Positions 1-9,733 of a stretch of DNA of 64,000 nucleotides are shown piece by piece. A program made the translations under genes and the position numbers. Below the pieces are notes generated by a model. That model did no database searches and had not been told where the DNA came from. It saw nothing but the letters and a program-made list of their open reading frames with translations. Numbering within the stretch: the stretch's first letter is position 1; each line of letters opens with the position of its first letter. This stretch comes from JAZDRH01 sp047470865 (GTDB taxonomy: Bacteria > Pseudomonadota > Gammaproteobacteria > Pseudomonadales > Pseudomonadaceae), in contig NZ_JAZDRH010000002.1 of the NCBI RefSeq assembly GCF_047470865.1, forward strand, positions 62,001-126,000. The letters run 5' to 3'.

Positions 1-1325
1 CAACTGCGATGCAAATTTTGCGCGCCAATTTGGCGTAAACGCGACATTGGTACTTCTTCAATTTCACCAAAGCGTGAAAAGTCCACTTCAGGAATTGCTG
101 GAATACCAGCGCCTTGGGTAGTAGCCGAGCCACCTTCAGCTTGCGTTTTCACTAGGGTTTTCACATACAGCTGCACATCTTCTTTTAAGATGCGTCCATG
201 TGGCCCTGTCGCTTTAACATTCACCAGATCAATACCAAATTCACGCGCCAATAAACGCACTGCAGGCCCTGCATGAACCTTAGTCGATTCTTTGCGTGGT
301 TGATCGGTTACTTGGCGTGCTAGTTTGCTTTCCATATCATCTGTTGGGGCAAACTCGGCACCTACTCGCCCTTGCTCTGCAGCGATAGGTGCCATTACAG
401 GCTCAATATGAGCAGGCGTGCTACTGGCCAGTGGAGCAGCGCCTGCAACTTCCAATGCAATAAACTTATCGCCTTCTTTTAAGCGATCGCCCATTTTGAA
501 GTGCAGTTTTTTTATCACTCCAGCTTCTGGAGCAGGAATCTCCATGCTGGCTTTATCCGATTCTAAGGTCAAAATGCCTTGATCTTTTTCAACCAAGTCG
601 CCTTCTTTGACCATAATCTCAATCACCTGCCCCTCACCACCTAAGTCTGGCACAAGTAGTTCTTTTACTTGTGCTGTACCTGCAGCTGGCACAGAAGGAA
701 CTGTATTTTGACTAGCTACAGAGGCATTCATTGCCGCTACCGAAGCTGGAGCTGGAGCAGCAGTTGCAGACGCCTCTGATACGACTTCTAAGGCCATTAG
801 CGGATCACCTTCTTTGAGTTGATCGCCCATTTTGAAGTGCAGCTTTTTGATAATTCCTGCTTTTGGCGCTGGAATTTCCATACTGGCTTTGTCAGATTCA
901 AGCGTAAACAAACTTTGATCTTTCTCTACAGGGTCGCCTTCACGAACCATGATTTCGATCACCTGTCCTTCACCACCTAAATCAGGAACCAAGATTTCTT
1001 CTACACTAGCTGTTGCCGCAGTCGCGGCTGCAGGAGCTGCGACCTGCTCTGGCGCTTGTACTGCTTTAGCAGGAGCAGGCTCAGAAACTGCGGCAGCTTC
1101 AATATCCAGCTCAAGCAGATCGTCACCCTCTTTCAGGCGATCGCCCATTTTAAAGTGCAGCGCTTTAATGACACCGGCTTTAGGTGCAGGAATTTCCATA
1201 CTGGCTTTATCAGACTCTAATGTCACTAGACCCTGATCTTTTTCAATGTGATCGCCTACTTTAACGAGAATTTCGATCACTTCACCCTCACCGCCTAGGT
1301 CGGGTACGCGAATTAATTCACTCAT
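1..1325 (-). CDS. aceF: Dihydrolipoamide acetyltransferase, E2 of pyruvate dehydrogenase (partial, C-terminus outside window)
   Basis: E2 core of the pyruvate dehydrogenase complex; carries acetyl groups on lipoyl arms from E1 to CoA in the cytoplasm. The visible part starts at an ATG preceded by AGGAGAGAG and encodes three lipoyl domains in tandem. Each has the lipoylation motif ESDKASMEIPAP (codons near 1194-1216, 880-900 and 541-561), separated by Ala/Pro-rich linkers. A peripheral-subunit-binding domain follows (about 280-121, including GPAVRLLAREFGI), then the beginning of the acyltransferase domain. The three-lipoyl layout matches the E. coli type. It lies 12 bases after aceE, so the two are co-transcribed. 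The catalytic HxxxDG region is beyond the edge and not seen. The identification is secure. Confidence 0.96.
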   Translation of the reverse strand, partial: MSELIRVPDLGGEGEVIEILVKVGDHIEKDQGLVTLESDKASMEIPAPKAGVIKALHFKMGDRLKEGDDLLELDIEAAAVSEPAPAKAVQAPEQVAAPAAATAATASVEEILVPDLGGEGQVIEIMVREGDPVEKDQSLFTLESDKASMEIPAPKAGIIKKLHFKMGDQLKEGDPLMALEVVSEASATAAPAPASVAAMNASVASQNTVPSVPAAGTAQVKELLVPDLGGEGQVIEIMVKEGDLVEKDQGILTLESDKASMEIPAPEAGVIKKLHFKMGDRLKEGDKFIALEVAGAAPLASSTPAHIEPVMAPIAAEQGRVGAEFAPTDDMESKLARQVTDQPRKESTKVHAGPAVRLLAREFGIDLVNVKATGPHGRILKEDVQLYVKTLVKTQAEGGSATTQGAGIPAIPEVDFSRFGEIEEVPMSRLRQIGAQNLHRS

Positions 1326-1337
1326 CGCTCTCTCTCC

Positions 1338-3986
1338 TTAGCAGTACAGTGGGTCAGCTTTTTCTGGGTCGATGTTAAATTTCTTCATCGCATCCAGCAG
1401 TACTTGACCATCAATTTCACCACGCGCTCGCAAAGCATCTAGCGCCGCCAATACTACCCAGTAACGATCAACTTCAAAGAAGTGGCGTAACTGTGCACGT
1501 GTATCACTGCGACCAAAGCCATCAGTACCAAGCACTTTATATTGATCTTGTGGCACCCATTCACGGATTTGGTCCGCATAGAGTTTCATATAGTCAGTTG
1601 AAGCAATTACTGGGCCACGGCGCTCTTTTAAACACTGCTCAACATAGCTATCACGTGATTTTTCTGATGGGTGTAAACGATTCCAGCGCTCAGTAGCTAA
1701 ACCATCACGACGCAATTCATTAAAGCTGGTAACGCTCCATACATCGGCTCCTACGCCAAACTCATCACGTAAGATTTTTGCCGCTTCACGTACTTCCAAT
1801 AAGATGCTACCGCTACCTAATAACTGTACATGCAGTTTGCTTTCGCGCTTGTCTTCATCTAGCAAGTACATACCGCGAATAATGCCGTCTTCTACACCAG
1901 CTGGCATGGCAGGATGGGCATAGCTTTCATTCATCATAGTGATGTAATAGAAGCAGTCATTTTGCTGCTCTAGCATCTGATGAATGCCTTCACGGATAAT
2001 TACAGCCATTTCATAGCCATAGGTTGGGTCATAACTATGGCAATTTGGAATAGTGCCTGACAGAATCAAGCTGTGTCCGTCCTCATGCTGCAAGCCTTCA
2101 CCATTCAACGTGGTTCGCCCTGCTGTGCCGCCCATTAAGAAGCCGCGTGCACGAATATCACCTGACGCCCAAGCCAAGTCACCAATGCGCTGGAAGCCAA
2201 ACATCGAGTAAAACGCATAAAACGGCAGCATAGGTTGGTTATGATTACTATACGCAGTAGCCGCAGCCACCCATGAAGACATAGCGCCAGATTCTGTAAT
2301 ACCTTCTTCGAGAATTTGACCTTTTTTATCTTCGCGGTAATACATAACTTGTTCGTGATCAACAGGCTGATAAAGCTGACCAACGGATGAGTAAATACCT
2401 AGCTGACGGAACATGCCTTCCATGCCGAAAGTGCGGGCTTCATCAGGAATAATAGGCACAATACGGCTGCCTAGATCTTTATCTTTAACCAAATGCGAAA
2501 GAATACGCACAAACGCCATGGTAGTAGAGATTTCACGCTCACCTGTACCGTCTAAAATCGCTTTTAGCGTTTCTAATGGTGGCGTTGGAATACTAAAGCT
2601 TTTTTGCCGGCGCTGAGGCACAAAGCCGCCTAATTTTTCACGGCCTTTGAGCAAGTATTTAATTTCCGGACTATCAACGTCAGGACGATAGAAAGGCAAT
2701 TGTTCTAAATCGCTATCATCAATAGGAATGCCGAAACGGTCACGGAATTGACGCAAGCTTTCTAGGTCAACTTTTTTCACGTTATGCGCTGTATTTTGCG
2801 CTTCACCGCTGCCAGTACCATAGCCCTTAATAGTTTTAGCTAGGATGACACTTGGCTGCCCTGTGTGATTTACCGCTTCGTGATAGGCTGCATAGACTTT
2901 AAATGGATCGTGACCGCCGCGGTTTAGCTTCCAGATTTCATCATCTGTAAGATCTTCCACCATTTTCAATAGGCGAGGATCTTTACCAAAGAAGTCTGAG
3001 CGAACAAAAGCACCATTGTTGGCTTTGTAATTTTGGTAATCACCATCTACAGCTTCTTCCATGCGTTTTTGCATCACACCATCAGTGTCTTTGGCAAACA
3101 ATGGATCCCATAAACGCCCCCAAAGCACTTTAATAACGTTCCAATCAGCACCACGGAAGTTACCTTCCAGCTCTTGGATAATTTTGCCGTTACCACGCAC
3201 AGGACCATCAAGACGCTGTAAGTTACAGTTGATAACGAAAATCAGATTATCCAATTTTTCGCGGCCAGCTAAAGAAATAGCACCTAGCGCTTCTGGCTCG
3301 TCGGTTTCGCCATCACCTAAGAAGCACCACACTTTTTGTTTGCCTGCAGGAATAAATCCACGATGCTCAAGGTACTTCATAAAGCGTGCTTGGTAGATGG
3401 CCTGAATTGGACCTAGCCCCATAGATACTGTTGGGAACTGCCAAAAATCTGGCATTAACCATGGATGAGGATAAGAAGATAAACCATTACCATCTACTTC
3501 ACGGCGGAAGTTATTAAGTTGATCTTCACTAATACGTCCTTCAAGAAAAGCACGTGCATAAATACCAGGCGCAGCATGACCTTGGAAATAAATAAGATCT
3601 CCACCATGTTCTTCGGTAGGGGCTTTAAAGAAGTAGTTAAAGCCGATGTCGTACAAGGTAGCACTCGAAGCAAAGGTCGAAATGTGTCCACCTAAGCTTG
3701 AATCAGCTTGGTTAGCACGCATCACCATAGCCAATGCATTCCAGCGTACCAACGAACGAATGCGGCGCTCCATGAAGAGATCGCCAGGCATACGCGCTTC
3801 GTGCGTAACGGGAATGGTATTACGATACGGAGTAGTTATCGCATAAGGCAGTGGCGTTCCATTACGGCTAGCAAATTCGCTTAAACGAGAAAGAATGTAA
3901 TGAACGCGTTCATCGCCTTCTTTTGCTTGTACAGATTCTAGCGAATCTAGCCACTCTTGAGTTTCAACAGGATCTAAATCTTGCAT
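1338..3986 (-). CDS. aceE: Pyruvate dehydrogenase E1 component, homodimeric type
   Basis: Thiamine-diphosphate-dependent E1; decarboxylates pyruvate and reductively acetylates the E2 lipoyl arms. The 882-residue product has the usual homodimeric E1 length. The ThDP/Mg motif runs from GDGETDEPEAL (about residue 224) to NCNLQRLDGPV (about 254-264), and GGHIST lies near residue 100. I chose the ATG at 3986 because GGAG sits six bases upstream and because Pseudomonas E1 proteins begin MQDLDPVETQEW. An upstream in-frame TTG at 3998 would add four residues and has no ribosome site. It is the first gene of aceE-aceF. A 17-bp palindrome about 100 bases upstream of the start suggests control by a FadR-subfamily GntR regulator. 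Confidence 0.97.
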   Translation of the reverse strand: MQDLDPVETQEWLDSLESVQAKEGDERVHYILSRLSEFASRNGTPLPYAITTPYRNTIPVTHEARMPGDLFMERRIRSLVRWNALAMVMRANQADSSLGGHISTFASSATLYDIGFNYFFKAPTEEHGGDLIYFQGHAAPGIYARAFLEGRISEDQLNNFRREVDGNGLSSYPHPWLMPDFWQFPTVSMGLGPIQAIYQARFMKYLEHRGFIPAGKQKVWCFLGDGETDEPEALGAISLAGREKLDNLIFVINCNLQRLDGPVRGNGKIIQELEGNFRGADWNVIKVLWGRLWDPLFAKDTDGVMQKRMEEAVDGDYQNYKANNGAFVRSDFFGKDPRLLKMVEDLTDDEIWKLNRGGHDPFKVYAAYHEAVNHTGQPSVILAKTIKGYGTGSGEAQNTAHNVKKVDLESLRQFRDRFGIPIDDSDLEQLPFYRPDVDSPEIKYLLKGREKLGGFVPQRRQKSFSIPTPPLETLKAILDGTGEREISTTMAFVRILSHLVKDKDLGSRIVPIIPDEARTFGMEGMFRQLGIYSSVGQLYQPVDHEQVMYYREDKKGQILEEGITESGAMSSWVAAATAYSNHNQPMLPFYAFYSMFGFQRIGDLAWASGDIRARGFLMGGTAGRTTLNGEGLQHEDGHSLILSGTIPNCHSYDPTYGYEMAVIIREGIHQMLEQQNDCFYYITMMNESYAHPAMPAGVEDGIIRGMYLLDEDKRESKLHVQLLGSGSILLEVREAAKILRDEFGVGADVWSVTSFNELRRDGLATERWNRLHPSEKSRDSYVEQCLKERRGPVIASTDYMKLYADQIREWVPQDQYKVLGTDGFGRSDTRAQLRHFFEVDRYWVVLAALDALRARGEIDGQVLLDAMKKFNIDPEKADPLYC

Positions 3987-4041
3987 GTAATACTCCAAAA
4001 GCAGAGACCTTGAGAGTGAGGTCTATAAACAAGGTAAATGG

Positions 4042-4065
4042 ATAATTAACCTTGCTGTTAATTAT
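4042..4065 (-). promoter_or_regulatory. Inverted repeat in aceE leader
   Basis: ATAATTAAC / GTTAATTAT, nine perfectly paired bases around a six-base loop. It lies between the GntR-type palindrome and the aceE start, so it would be in the 5' leader of the mRNA. It could be a weak leader hairpin or a second protein site; no T-run follows it. Confidence 0.35.
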
Positions 4066-4083
4066 TCTGTGATTCAGGTTATG

Positions 4084-4100
4084 TTGTAGTTTTACTACAA
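4084..4100. promoter_or_regulatory. GntR (FadR-subfamily) type operator upstream of aceE
   Basis: TTGTAGTTTTACTACAA is a perfect 7+3+7 palindrome. Its core TAGTTTTACTA fits the FadR-subfamily GntR consensus TNGTNNNACNA. The position, about 100 bases upstream of the aceE start, suits a PdhR-like repressor of pyruvate dehydrogenase. An almost identical site lies upstream of aspA (25633-25649). The regulator is not in the window. Confidence 0.6.
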
Positions 4101-4392
4101 AATGACGCAAGAGTCAGCTTTTCTCTCGTAAATCTTTGGTCTACATCCAATTCTATGACTACTAAGTCTCACCTAAACGCTCACAATAAAATGCGACTTA
4201 AATCAGCTTAGTTAAAGATAACCGAGCCGATAAATAGCGTATAGCGACTGCTGCACAATCAATATCAGTAAATATAACTAGCATTTGATGACAGCTTCAT
4301 TAGAGAATCTGTAACATCCTATGTAATGCCCACTTCGAGCTAGTTTTTCTGTTATTTTTCTACTGTTTTTTACTTAGTTAGGAGCTTTGCAC

Positions 4393-4995
4393 ATGAGCCA
4401 GTCTACATTTCTTCAAAGCATGAAAAAGCGTCGTTCAATCTACAGCCTAGGCGATAAAGTCAACCTCTCTGAAAATCAACTCAACGAGCTAATCATGACC
4501 GCAGTAGAACAATCACCTGCTGCCTTCAACTCGCAAACCTCTCGTGTGCTTGTCCTACGTGGTGCTGAACATCAAAAGCTGTGGAGTATCACTAAAAACA
4601 TTCTTAAAGGCATTACAACGCCTGAGGTGTTTGCAAAAACTGAAGAAAAGTTAGATAACTGTTTTGCTTCAGGTTTCGGCACTGTGTTGTTTTTTGAAGA
4701 TCAAGATGTTGTAGCAAACCTACAAGCACAGTTTCCAGCTTATGCTGAAAATTTCCCTGTTTGGTCAGAACAGCATTCTGGTATCGCTCAATTTGCTGTA
4801 TGGACGGCATTTGCTGAGGTTGATATTGGCGCATCGTTACAGCATTACAACCCACTGATTGATGAGCAAGTTAAAAGCACGTGGAATATTCCTCAGTCAT
4901 GGAAACTACGTGCACAAATGCCTTTCGGTTCTATCGAAAATGCGGCAGCCGAGAAAACATTTATGCCGCGCAGTGAGCGTTTCTTGCTGAAATAA
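4393..4995 (+). CDS. Nitroreductase-family flavoprotein
   Basis: A 200-residue protein of the small nitroreductase superfamily: FMN-dependent, NAD(P)H-using reductases of nitro- or quinone-type substrates. The N-terminal KKRRSIYSLG and the following AVEQSPAAFNSQTSRVLVL fit the FMN-binding opening of this family (an Arg-Ser flavin contact and an S-P-S/A-N-Q stretch). The closing MPFGSIENAAAEKTFMPR is also typical. The subgroup resembles the Frm2/Hbn1-like nitroreductases. The start is the ATG at 4393, eight bases after AGGAG; the in-frame TTG at 4387 is too close to that site. The gene stands alone and ends in a strong hairpin. The substrate cannot be told from sequence. Confidence 0.85.
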   Translation: MSQSTFLQSMKKRRSIYSLGDKVNLSENQLNELIMTAVEQSPAAFNSQTSRVLVLRGAEHQKLWSITKNILKGITTPEVFAKTEEKLDNCFASGFGTVLFFEDQDVVANLQAQFPAYAENFPVWSEQHSGIAQFAVWTAFAEVDIGASLQHYNPLIDEQVKSTWNIPQSWKLRAQMPFGSIENAAAEKTFMPRSERFLLK

Positions 4996-5027
4996 GCAAA
5001 ACCACAAAAATCATCTCCATAATCTAT

Positions 5028-5062
5028 CTGAATGCGCTATTGTAAGCGCATTCAGGTCTTTT
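5028..5062 (+). terminator. Intrinsic terminator between nitroreductase gene and glnE
   Basis: A perfect 11-bp stem (CTGAATGCGCT / AGCGCATTCAG) with a six-base loop, followed by GTCTTTT. It ends only a base or two before the first glnE ATG, so part of the glnE ribosome-binding region lies in the stem. Confidence 0.85.
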
Positions 5063-5063
5063 A

Positions 5064-7997
5064 ATGATGGTTATTATGCTCCCGCCACTACTTGAAAACC
5101 TTCCAGCGCCGCTCCAAGCCATTAGCCAACATGCTCTGCAAAGTTGGATCAAAACCTTATATGAAAACGGTTTAGATTTTGAGCCATGGAGCCCATCAGT
5201 GCAGCATGAGTTTTTGCATTTATGTGGTCTGAGTGATTTTGTTAGTAATCAAGCGATTCGCCATCCCAACATCTTCAATGAACTAGTATGCTCTGGTGAA
5301 CTACATAGAACCTTAGCGCCTGGCGAAACCCGTTACCAGCTGATGCAAGCCATTGCTCAGTGCGAAACTGTTGAACAGCTAATGCGCAGCATGCGCCTTT
5401 TCCGTAATCGTCAACAGGTACGCATTATTTGGCGGGATTTGAACCGCCATAGCGAGCTAGGCGAAACCTGCCGTGATCTTTCAGCCTTAGCAGATGCCTG
5501 TATCGACTTAGCCTATCAATGGGTGTATCAAAAACAGTGCGAATTATTAGGCACCCCTATTGGTCGCAGCTCGGGGCAACCACAGCACATGGCGATTATA
5601 GGCATGGGAAAACTCGGTGCCTATGAGCTGAACCTTTCTTCTGATGTTGATTTAATTTTTGCCTATCCTGAGTCTGGTGAAACCCAAGGCGCTAAACGCA
5701 GTGTTGATAATCAGGAGTTCTTCACCCGTGTAGGTCAAAAATTAATCAAAGTACTCGACAGTATTACTGTGGACGGCTTTGTTTTTCGTGTTGATATGCG
5801 TTTACGCCCTTACGGTGCTAGCGGCCCATTAGTGTCTAGCTTTAACTCACTGGAGCAGTACTATCAAAACCAAGGGCGTGACTGGGAAAGATACGCCATG
5901 ATTAAAGCGCGCATTGTGGCAGGCGCACAAAATACTGGAACACGCTTATTACAAATTCTGCGACCTTTTATTTATCGGCGATACTTAGATTTTTCGGCGA
6001 TTGAAGCCTTACGTTCAATGAAGGTATTAATACAACAAGAAGTACGCCGCCGCGATATGGACGACAATATCAAGCTAGGTTCTGGCGGCATTCGTGAAGT
6101 CGAGTTTATTGCGCAATCTTTCCAGCTTATTCACGGCGGACGCGATCTGAGCTTACAGCAACGCCCGCTACTAAATACCTTAGATACTCTTGCAGCTCAA
6201 GGTTACTTATCTGCGCCTGATGTGACTGAGTTAAAAGAGTCTTATCGTTTTCTGCGTTATTTAGAAAATGCCTTACAGGCTGTTGATGATAGGCAAACAC
6301 AAATGCTGCCTGATAACACTATTGAACAATTGCGTGTTGCGGCCATGATGGGTTTTGATAACTGGTTGGACTTTAAACAAGCATTAAATAACAATCGTAA
6401 ACGCATCGAAAAACACTTTCGCAACGTCATATCGGACCCTGATAGTGACGATGATGTTATCTATGGCGCACAGTGGCTCCCCATCTGGGAAAATACGCTT
6501 GAATATGACAGTGCTCTTGCTGTTATTTCAGAAGAAGGTTTCCTACAGCCACAACAAGCCTACGAACAACTCCACGCATTACTTAATAGCAAGCAAGTAC
6601 GCGCCATGCAACGTATGGGACGTGAGCGTTTAGATGCTTTTATGCCTCGTTTGCTAGCACAGGTCACCGAAAATGACGATCCTGACCTAGTACTTACTCG
6701 CGTTTTACCTCTTATTGAAGCTATTGCCCGCCGTTCAGCTTATTTAGTTCTACTCACGGAAAACCCTGGTGCTTTACTGCGCTTAATTACACTCTGTGCC
6801 GCCAGCCCTTGGATTGCTAGCCAGCTAACGCGCTTTCCAGCCTTATTGGATGAATTGCTAAATGAAGGGCGCCTGTATAGCCCACCTAAAGCACCTGAAC
6901 TAGCCAACGAACTACGTGAGCGTTTGCTACGCATTCCAGAAGATGATCTTGAGCAGCAAATGAACGTGCTGCGCAATTTTAAGTTAGCTCACCGCCTACG
7001 TGTGGCGGCTTCAGAAATTGCTGGCACCTTACCGCTTATGAAAGTCAGCGATTATTTAACTTGGCTGGCTGAAGCTGTATTAGATCAGGTTCTACACCTT
7101 GTGTGGAATGAAATGATCCGTAAACACGGACGACCTCGCCGGGCTGACGGGGAGCTATGTGATTTAGATTTCATTATTATTGGTTATGGCAAGCTAGGTG
7201 GCATTGAACTCAACCACAGCTCAGACTTAGATCTTGTTTTTCTTTATGACTGCGACCCAGATGCTGAAACAGATGGCGCTCGCCCGATTGATGGCTCACA
7301 GTTTTATACCCGTTTAGGGCAACGTATTATTTCAATGCTCACCACGCGTACTACCTCTGGCTTTTTATATGAAGTTGATATGCGCCTGCGTCCAAGTGGT
7401 GAGTCAGGCTTGTTGGCGAGCACCCTGCATGCCTTTGAACGCTATCAAGCCAATGAAGCTTGGACGTGGGAACATCAAGCCTTAGTGCGCGCTCGTGTTA
7501 TCACTGGCTCAGCCTATTTAACGGAAGGTTTTGAGAAAACACGATTAACTATTTTAGGCCAAAAACGTGACCTAGATACGCTGCGCTCACAAGTCAGTGA
7601 AATGCGCCAGCGCATGCGCGAGAACCTGTCTACCAAAGCAACACAAGGCGGATTGTCAGCAAATGCCTTTGATCCTCAAATACCATTTGACTTGAAGCAT
7701 GATGCTGGTGGTATTGTAGACATCGAATTTATTGTGCAATACGCTGCATTAGCATGGTCATGGCAATATCCTGAGCTAGTGACCTACACGGACAACATCC
7801 GCATTCTCGATGCACTGGGCGAAACACATCTATTCACAACAGATGATGTTGCTATTATGCAAGAAGCCTACAAGGCCTATCGAGCAGTATCGCATCGCTT
7901 AACCTTGCAAAAACAACCCAGCATAGTGAGTGGCGAACAATTTCATAACCAACGTCTAAGTGTTATGCGTATTTGGCGTGAGTTAGGGTTATCCTGA
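5064..7997 (+). CDS. glnE: Bifunctional glutamine synthetase adenylyltransferase/deadenylase
   Basis: Adenylylates and deadenylylates glutamine synthetase in response to PII, tuning nitrogen assimilation. The 977-residue length is normal. Two nucleotidyltransferase domains are visible: GMGKLGAYELNLSSDVDLIF in the N-terminal deadenylylase half and GYGKLGGIELNHSSDLDLVF in the C-terminal adenylylase half, each with the paired metal-binding aspartates. The start is uncertain: ATGs at 5064, 5067 and 5076 are in frame. The product beginning MLPPLLENLP (5076) aligns best with Pseudomonas proteins, while the AGG at 5054-5056 would serve 5064 but sits in the terminator stem. ilvE follows after 47 bases, as in Pseudomonas. 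Confidence 0.95.
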   Translation: MMVIMLPPLLENLPAPLQAISQHALQSWIKTLYENGLDFEPWSPSVQHEFLHLCGLSDFVSNQAIRHPNIFNELVCSGELHRTLAPGETRYQLMQAIAQCETVEQLMRSMRLFRNRQQVRIIWRDLNRHSELGETCRDLSALADACIDLAYQWVYQKQCELLGTPIGRSSGQPQHMAIIGMGKLGAYELNLSSDVDLIFAYPESGETQGAKRSVDNQEFFTRVGQKLIKVLDSITVDGFVFRVDMRLRPYGASGPLVSSFNSLEQYYQNQGRDWERYAMIKARIVAGAQNTGTRLLQILRPFIYRRYLDFSAIEALRSMKVLIQQEVRRRDMDDNIKLGSGGIREVEFIAQSFQLIHGGRDLSLQQRPLLNTLDTLAAQGYLSAPDVTELKESYRFLRYLENALQAVDDRQTQMLPDNTIEQLRVAAMMGFDNWLDFKQALNNNRKRIEKHFRNVISDPDSDDDVIYGAQWLPIWENTLEYDSALAVISEEGFLQPQQAYEQLHALLNSKQVRAMQRMGRERLDAFMPRLLAQVTENDDPDLVLTRVLPLIEAIARRSAYLVLLTENPGALLRLITLCAASPWIASQLTRFPALLDELLNEGRLYSPPKAPELANELRERLLRIPEDDLEQQMNVLRNFKLAHRLRVAASEIAGTLPLMKVSDYLTWLAEAVLDQVLHLVWNEMIRKHGRPRRADGELCDLDFIIIGYGKLGGIELNHSSDLDLVFLYDCDPDAETDGARPIDGSQFYTRLGQRIISMLTTRTTSGFLYEVDMRLRPSGESGLLASTLHAFERYQANEAWTWEHQALVRARVITGSAYLTEGFEKTRLTILGQKRDLDTLRSQVSEMRQRMRENLSTKATQGGLSANAFDPQIPFDLKHDAGGIVDIEFIVQYAALAWSWQYPELVTYTDNIRILDALGETHLFTTDDVAIMQEAYKAYRAVSHRLTLQKQPSIVSGEQFHNQRLSVMRIWRELGLS

Positions 7998-8044
7998 CGT
8001 TACGCTGACGTAAACGTCTGATTAATTATTTAGGAGTTAACAAA

Positions 8045-8968
8045 ATGTCGATGGCTGATCGTGATGGTTTTATCTGGTACGACGGCAAAATGGTGGACTG
8101 GCGTGATGCGAACACTCATGTTCTAACGCACTCTCTACATTACGGCATGGCCGTATTTGAAGGTGTGCGCGCCTATGAAACCCCACAAGGGACAGCTATT
8201 TTCCGTTTACAAGCACATACCGACCGCTTGTTTGAGTCTGCTCATATTATGGGCATGAAGATTCCGTTCACACGTGAAGAAATCAACCAAGCTACCATTG
8301 CTGCGGTACGTGATAACAACTTAAAAAGCGCTTATATCCGCCCTTTAGCTTTTTATGGTTCAGAAGGCATGGGCATTCGTGCTGACAACTTAAAAGTACA
8401 CGTAGTAGTAGCCGCTTGGCACTGGGGCGCATACATGGGCGAGGAAGCGCTAAAACAAGGCGTTCGTATCCGCACTAGCTCCTTCACGCGCCACCATGTC
8501 AACATCACTATGACACGTGCTAAATCAAGTGGTGCTTATGTCAACTCCATGCTCGCACTACAAGAAGCCATTTCTGGTGGTGCCGATGAAGCGCTACTAT
8601 TAGACCCAGAAGGCTATGTCGCCGAAGGCTCGGGTGAAAATATCTTTATCGTCAAAAACGGCACTATTTACACGCCTGAAGTGACGGCTTGTCTAAATGG
8701 TATTACACGCAATACCGTATTGACCTTAGCTCAAGAGCTCAATATTCCAATCGTAGAAAAACGCATTACGCGTGATGAGGTCTATATTGCAGATGAAGCC
8801 TTCTTCACTGGCACAGCCGCTGAAGTAACCCCAATTCGTGAAGTGGATGGTCGCCAAATTGGTATTGGCAGCCGTGGACCAATCACTGAAAAACTGCAAA
8901 CCGCTTATTTTAATTTAGTATCTGGCAAAACAACTGAGCATGCTCAGTGGCGCACACTAGTAAAATAA
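8045..8968 (+). CDS. ilvE: Branched-chain amino acid aminotransferase
   Basis: PLP enzyme of fold class IV that makes or degrades Val, Leu and Ile. The product is 307 residues. The PLP-binding Lys is within TRAKSSGAYVNSML, and EGSGENIFIVKNG and FFTGTAAEVTPIREVDGR are the conserved cofactor-phosphate and substrate motifs. TAGGAG lies eight bases before the ATG. It follows glnE closely, the usual Pseudomonas order. A long imperfect hairpin follows the stop. Confidence 0.96.
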   Translation: MSMADRDGFIWYDGKMVDWRDANTHVLTHSLHYGMAVFEGVRAYETPQGTAIFRLQAHTDRLFESAHIMGMKIPFTREEINQATIAAVRDNNLKSAYIRPLAFYGSEGMGIRADNLKVHVVVAAWHWGAYMGEEALKQGVRIRTSSFTRHHVNITMTRAKSSGAYVNSMLALQEAISGGADEALLLDPEGYVAEGSGENIFIVKNGTIYTPEVTACLNGITRNTVLTLAQELNIPIVEKRITRDEVYIADEAFFTGTAAEVTPIREVDGRQIGIGSRGPITEKLQTAYFNLVSGKTTEHAQWRTLVK

Positions 8969-8980
8969 GTAGCAAAACAC

Positions 8981-9023
8981 GCCTAGGTTTTTAATGCATT
9001 AGTCTATATTTAAAGACCTAGGC
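8981..9023 (+). terminator. Hairpin after ilvE
   Basis: GCCTAGGTTTTTAA pairs with TTAAAGACCTAGGC (14 positions, one of them G-U) around a 15-base loop. There is no clear T-run after it, so it may be a 3'-end stabiliser or a weak terminator. Confidence 0.5.
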
Positions 9024-9102
9024 ACTAATTTAAAGTGGCATTTACACAGTAAATTGCTCATAATGTCACCGAATTTTTCTTGCGAGCAAATCTGCAATTA
9101 CA

Positions 9103-9621
9103 ATGATCCGTTTGGTTGGCACTGTACTCTTAAGTACCCTTTTGCTTAGTCCATTGATGGCAAGTGCAAACACTCTCATCTCTGAACCCGCTAGCTGTGA
9201 ACTGCAACAAGCGGATAATCCCCTATCGCTTAATCTAGCGCTATGCCAACAACTGGCCAAATTAGGGGATGCTAACGCACAATACTTGCTAGGCGATTAT
9301 TGGAGCGCTGATGTTCAAGAGAATGCAGATTTAGCTACTGCAGCCAACTGGTATGAGCAAGCTTCTGCCCAAGGCAATGCTCAAGCGCAATGGAAATTAG
9401 GGCAAATGTACATGCAAGGACAAGGCGTACATAAGAATTTATTACAAGCGTATATCATCCTAAAGATGGCTTCTGTAAATGGGATTGATGAAGCGCTCTA
9501 CCAAGCTGACGAAGTCGCTGAGCAGATGGATAAACGAGATCTTTTGCTTGCTAACCAGATACTAGGGCAAGTATTTCAAAGCTATTTGGCTGAGCTAAAA
9601 ACATTAGATAGTTTTGAATAA
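9103..9621 (+). CDS. Exported Sel1/TPR-like repeat protein
   Basis: A 172-residue protein with a signal peptide (MIRLVGTVLLSTLLLSPLMASA, cut around residue 22). One to two Sel1-type repeats follow: GDANAQYLLGDYW, then AANWYEQASAQGNAQAQWKLGQMYMQGQGV. Such repeats form helical pairs used for protein contacts, often at the envelope. A partial third repeat follows (ALYQADEVAEQM). The function is unknown. No strong ribosome site precedes the ATG, but no better start is present. It stands alone between ilvE and the cytochrome gene. Confidence 0.75.
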   Translation: MIRLVGTVLLSTLLLSPLMASANTLISEPASCELQQADNPLSLNLALCQQLAKLGDANAQYLLGDYWSADVQENADLATAANWYEQASAQGNAQAQWKLGQMYMQGQGVHKNLLQAYIILKMASVNGIDEALYQADEVAEQMDKRDLLLANQILGQVFQSYLAELKTLDSFE

Positions 9622-9733
9622 ACTATCCTATGTCATTGCTTTATTGACATACCTCTCAGCCATATAAATAAATTCTCCGTATAGTTTACTTCAATTTGCA
9701 TGGTTTTAATGCTTTTACTTACGGAACCTTACT

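Larger units (their letters stand above)
3987..4392. other. Intergenic region between divergent aceE and nitroreductase gene
   Basis: About 400 bases without a gene. It holds the 17-bp palindrome (4084-4100), a 9-bp inverted repeat in the aceE leader (4042-4065), and AT-rich sequence that should include promoters for both directions. No tRNA or short coding gene with a convincing ribosome site was seen. Confidence 0.6.

Noticed and set aside
949..1236. Plus-strand reading frame opposite aceF
   Set aside because: Low-complexity Ala/Ser protein produced by the antisense of the Ala/Pro linkers and repeated lipoyl domains.
2135..2383. 82-codon frame on the minus strand within aceE
   Set aside because: Shadow frame of aceE; no ribosome site and no recognisable sequence.
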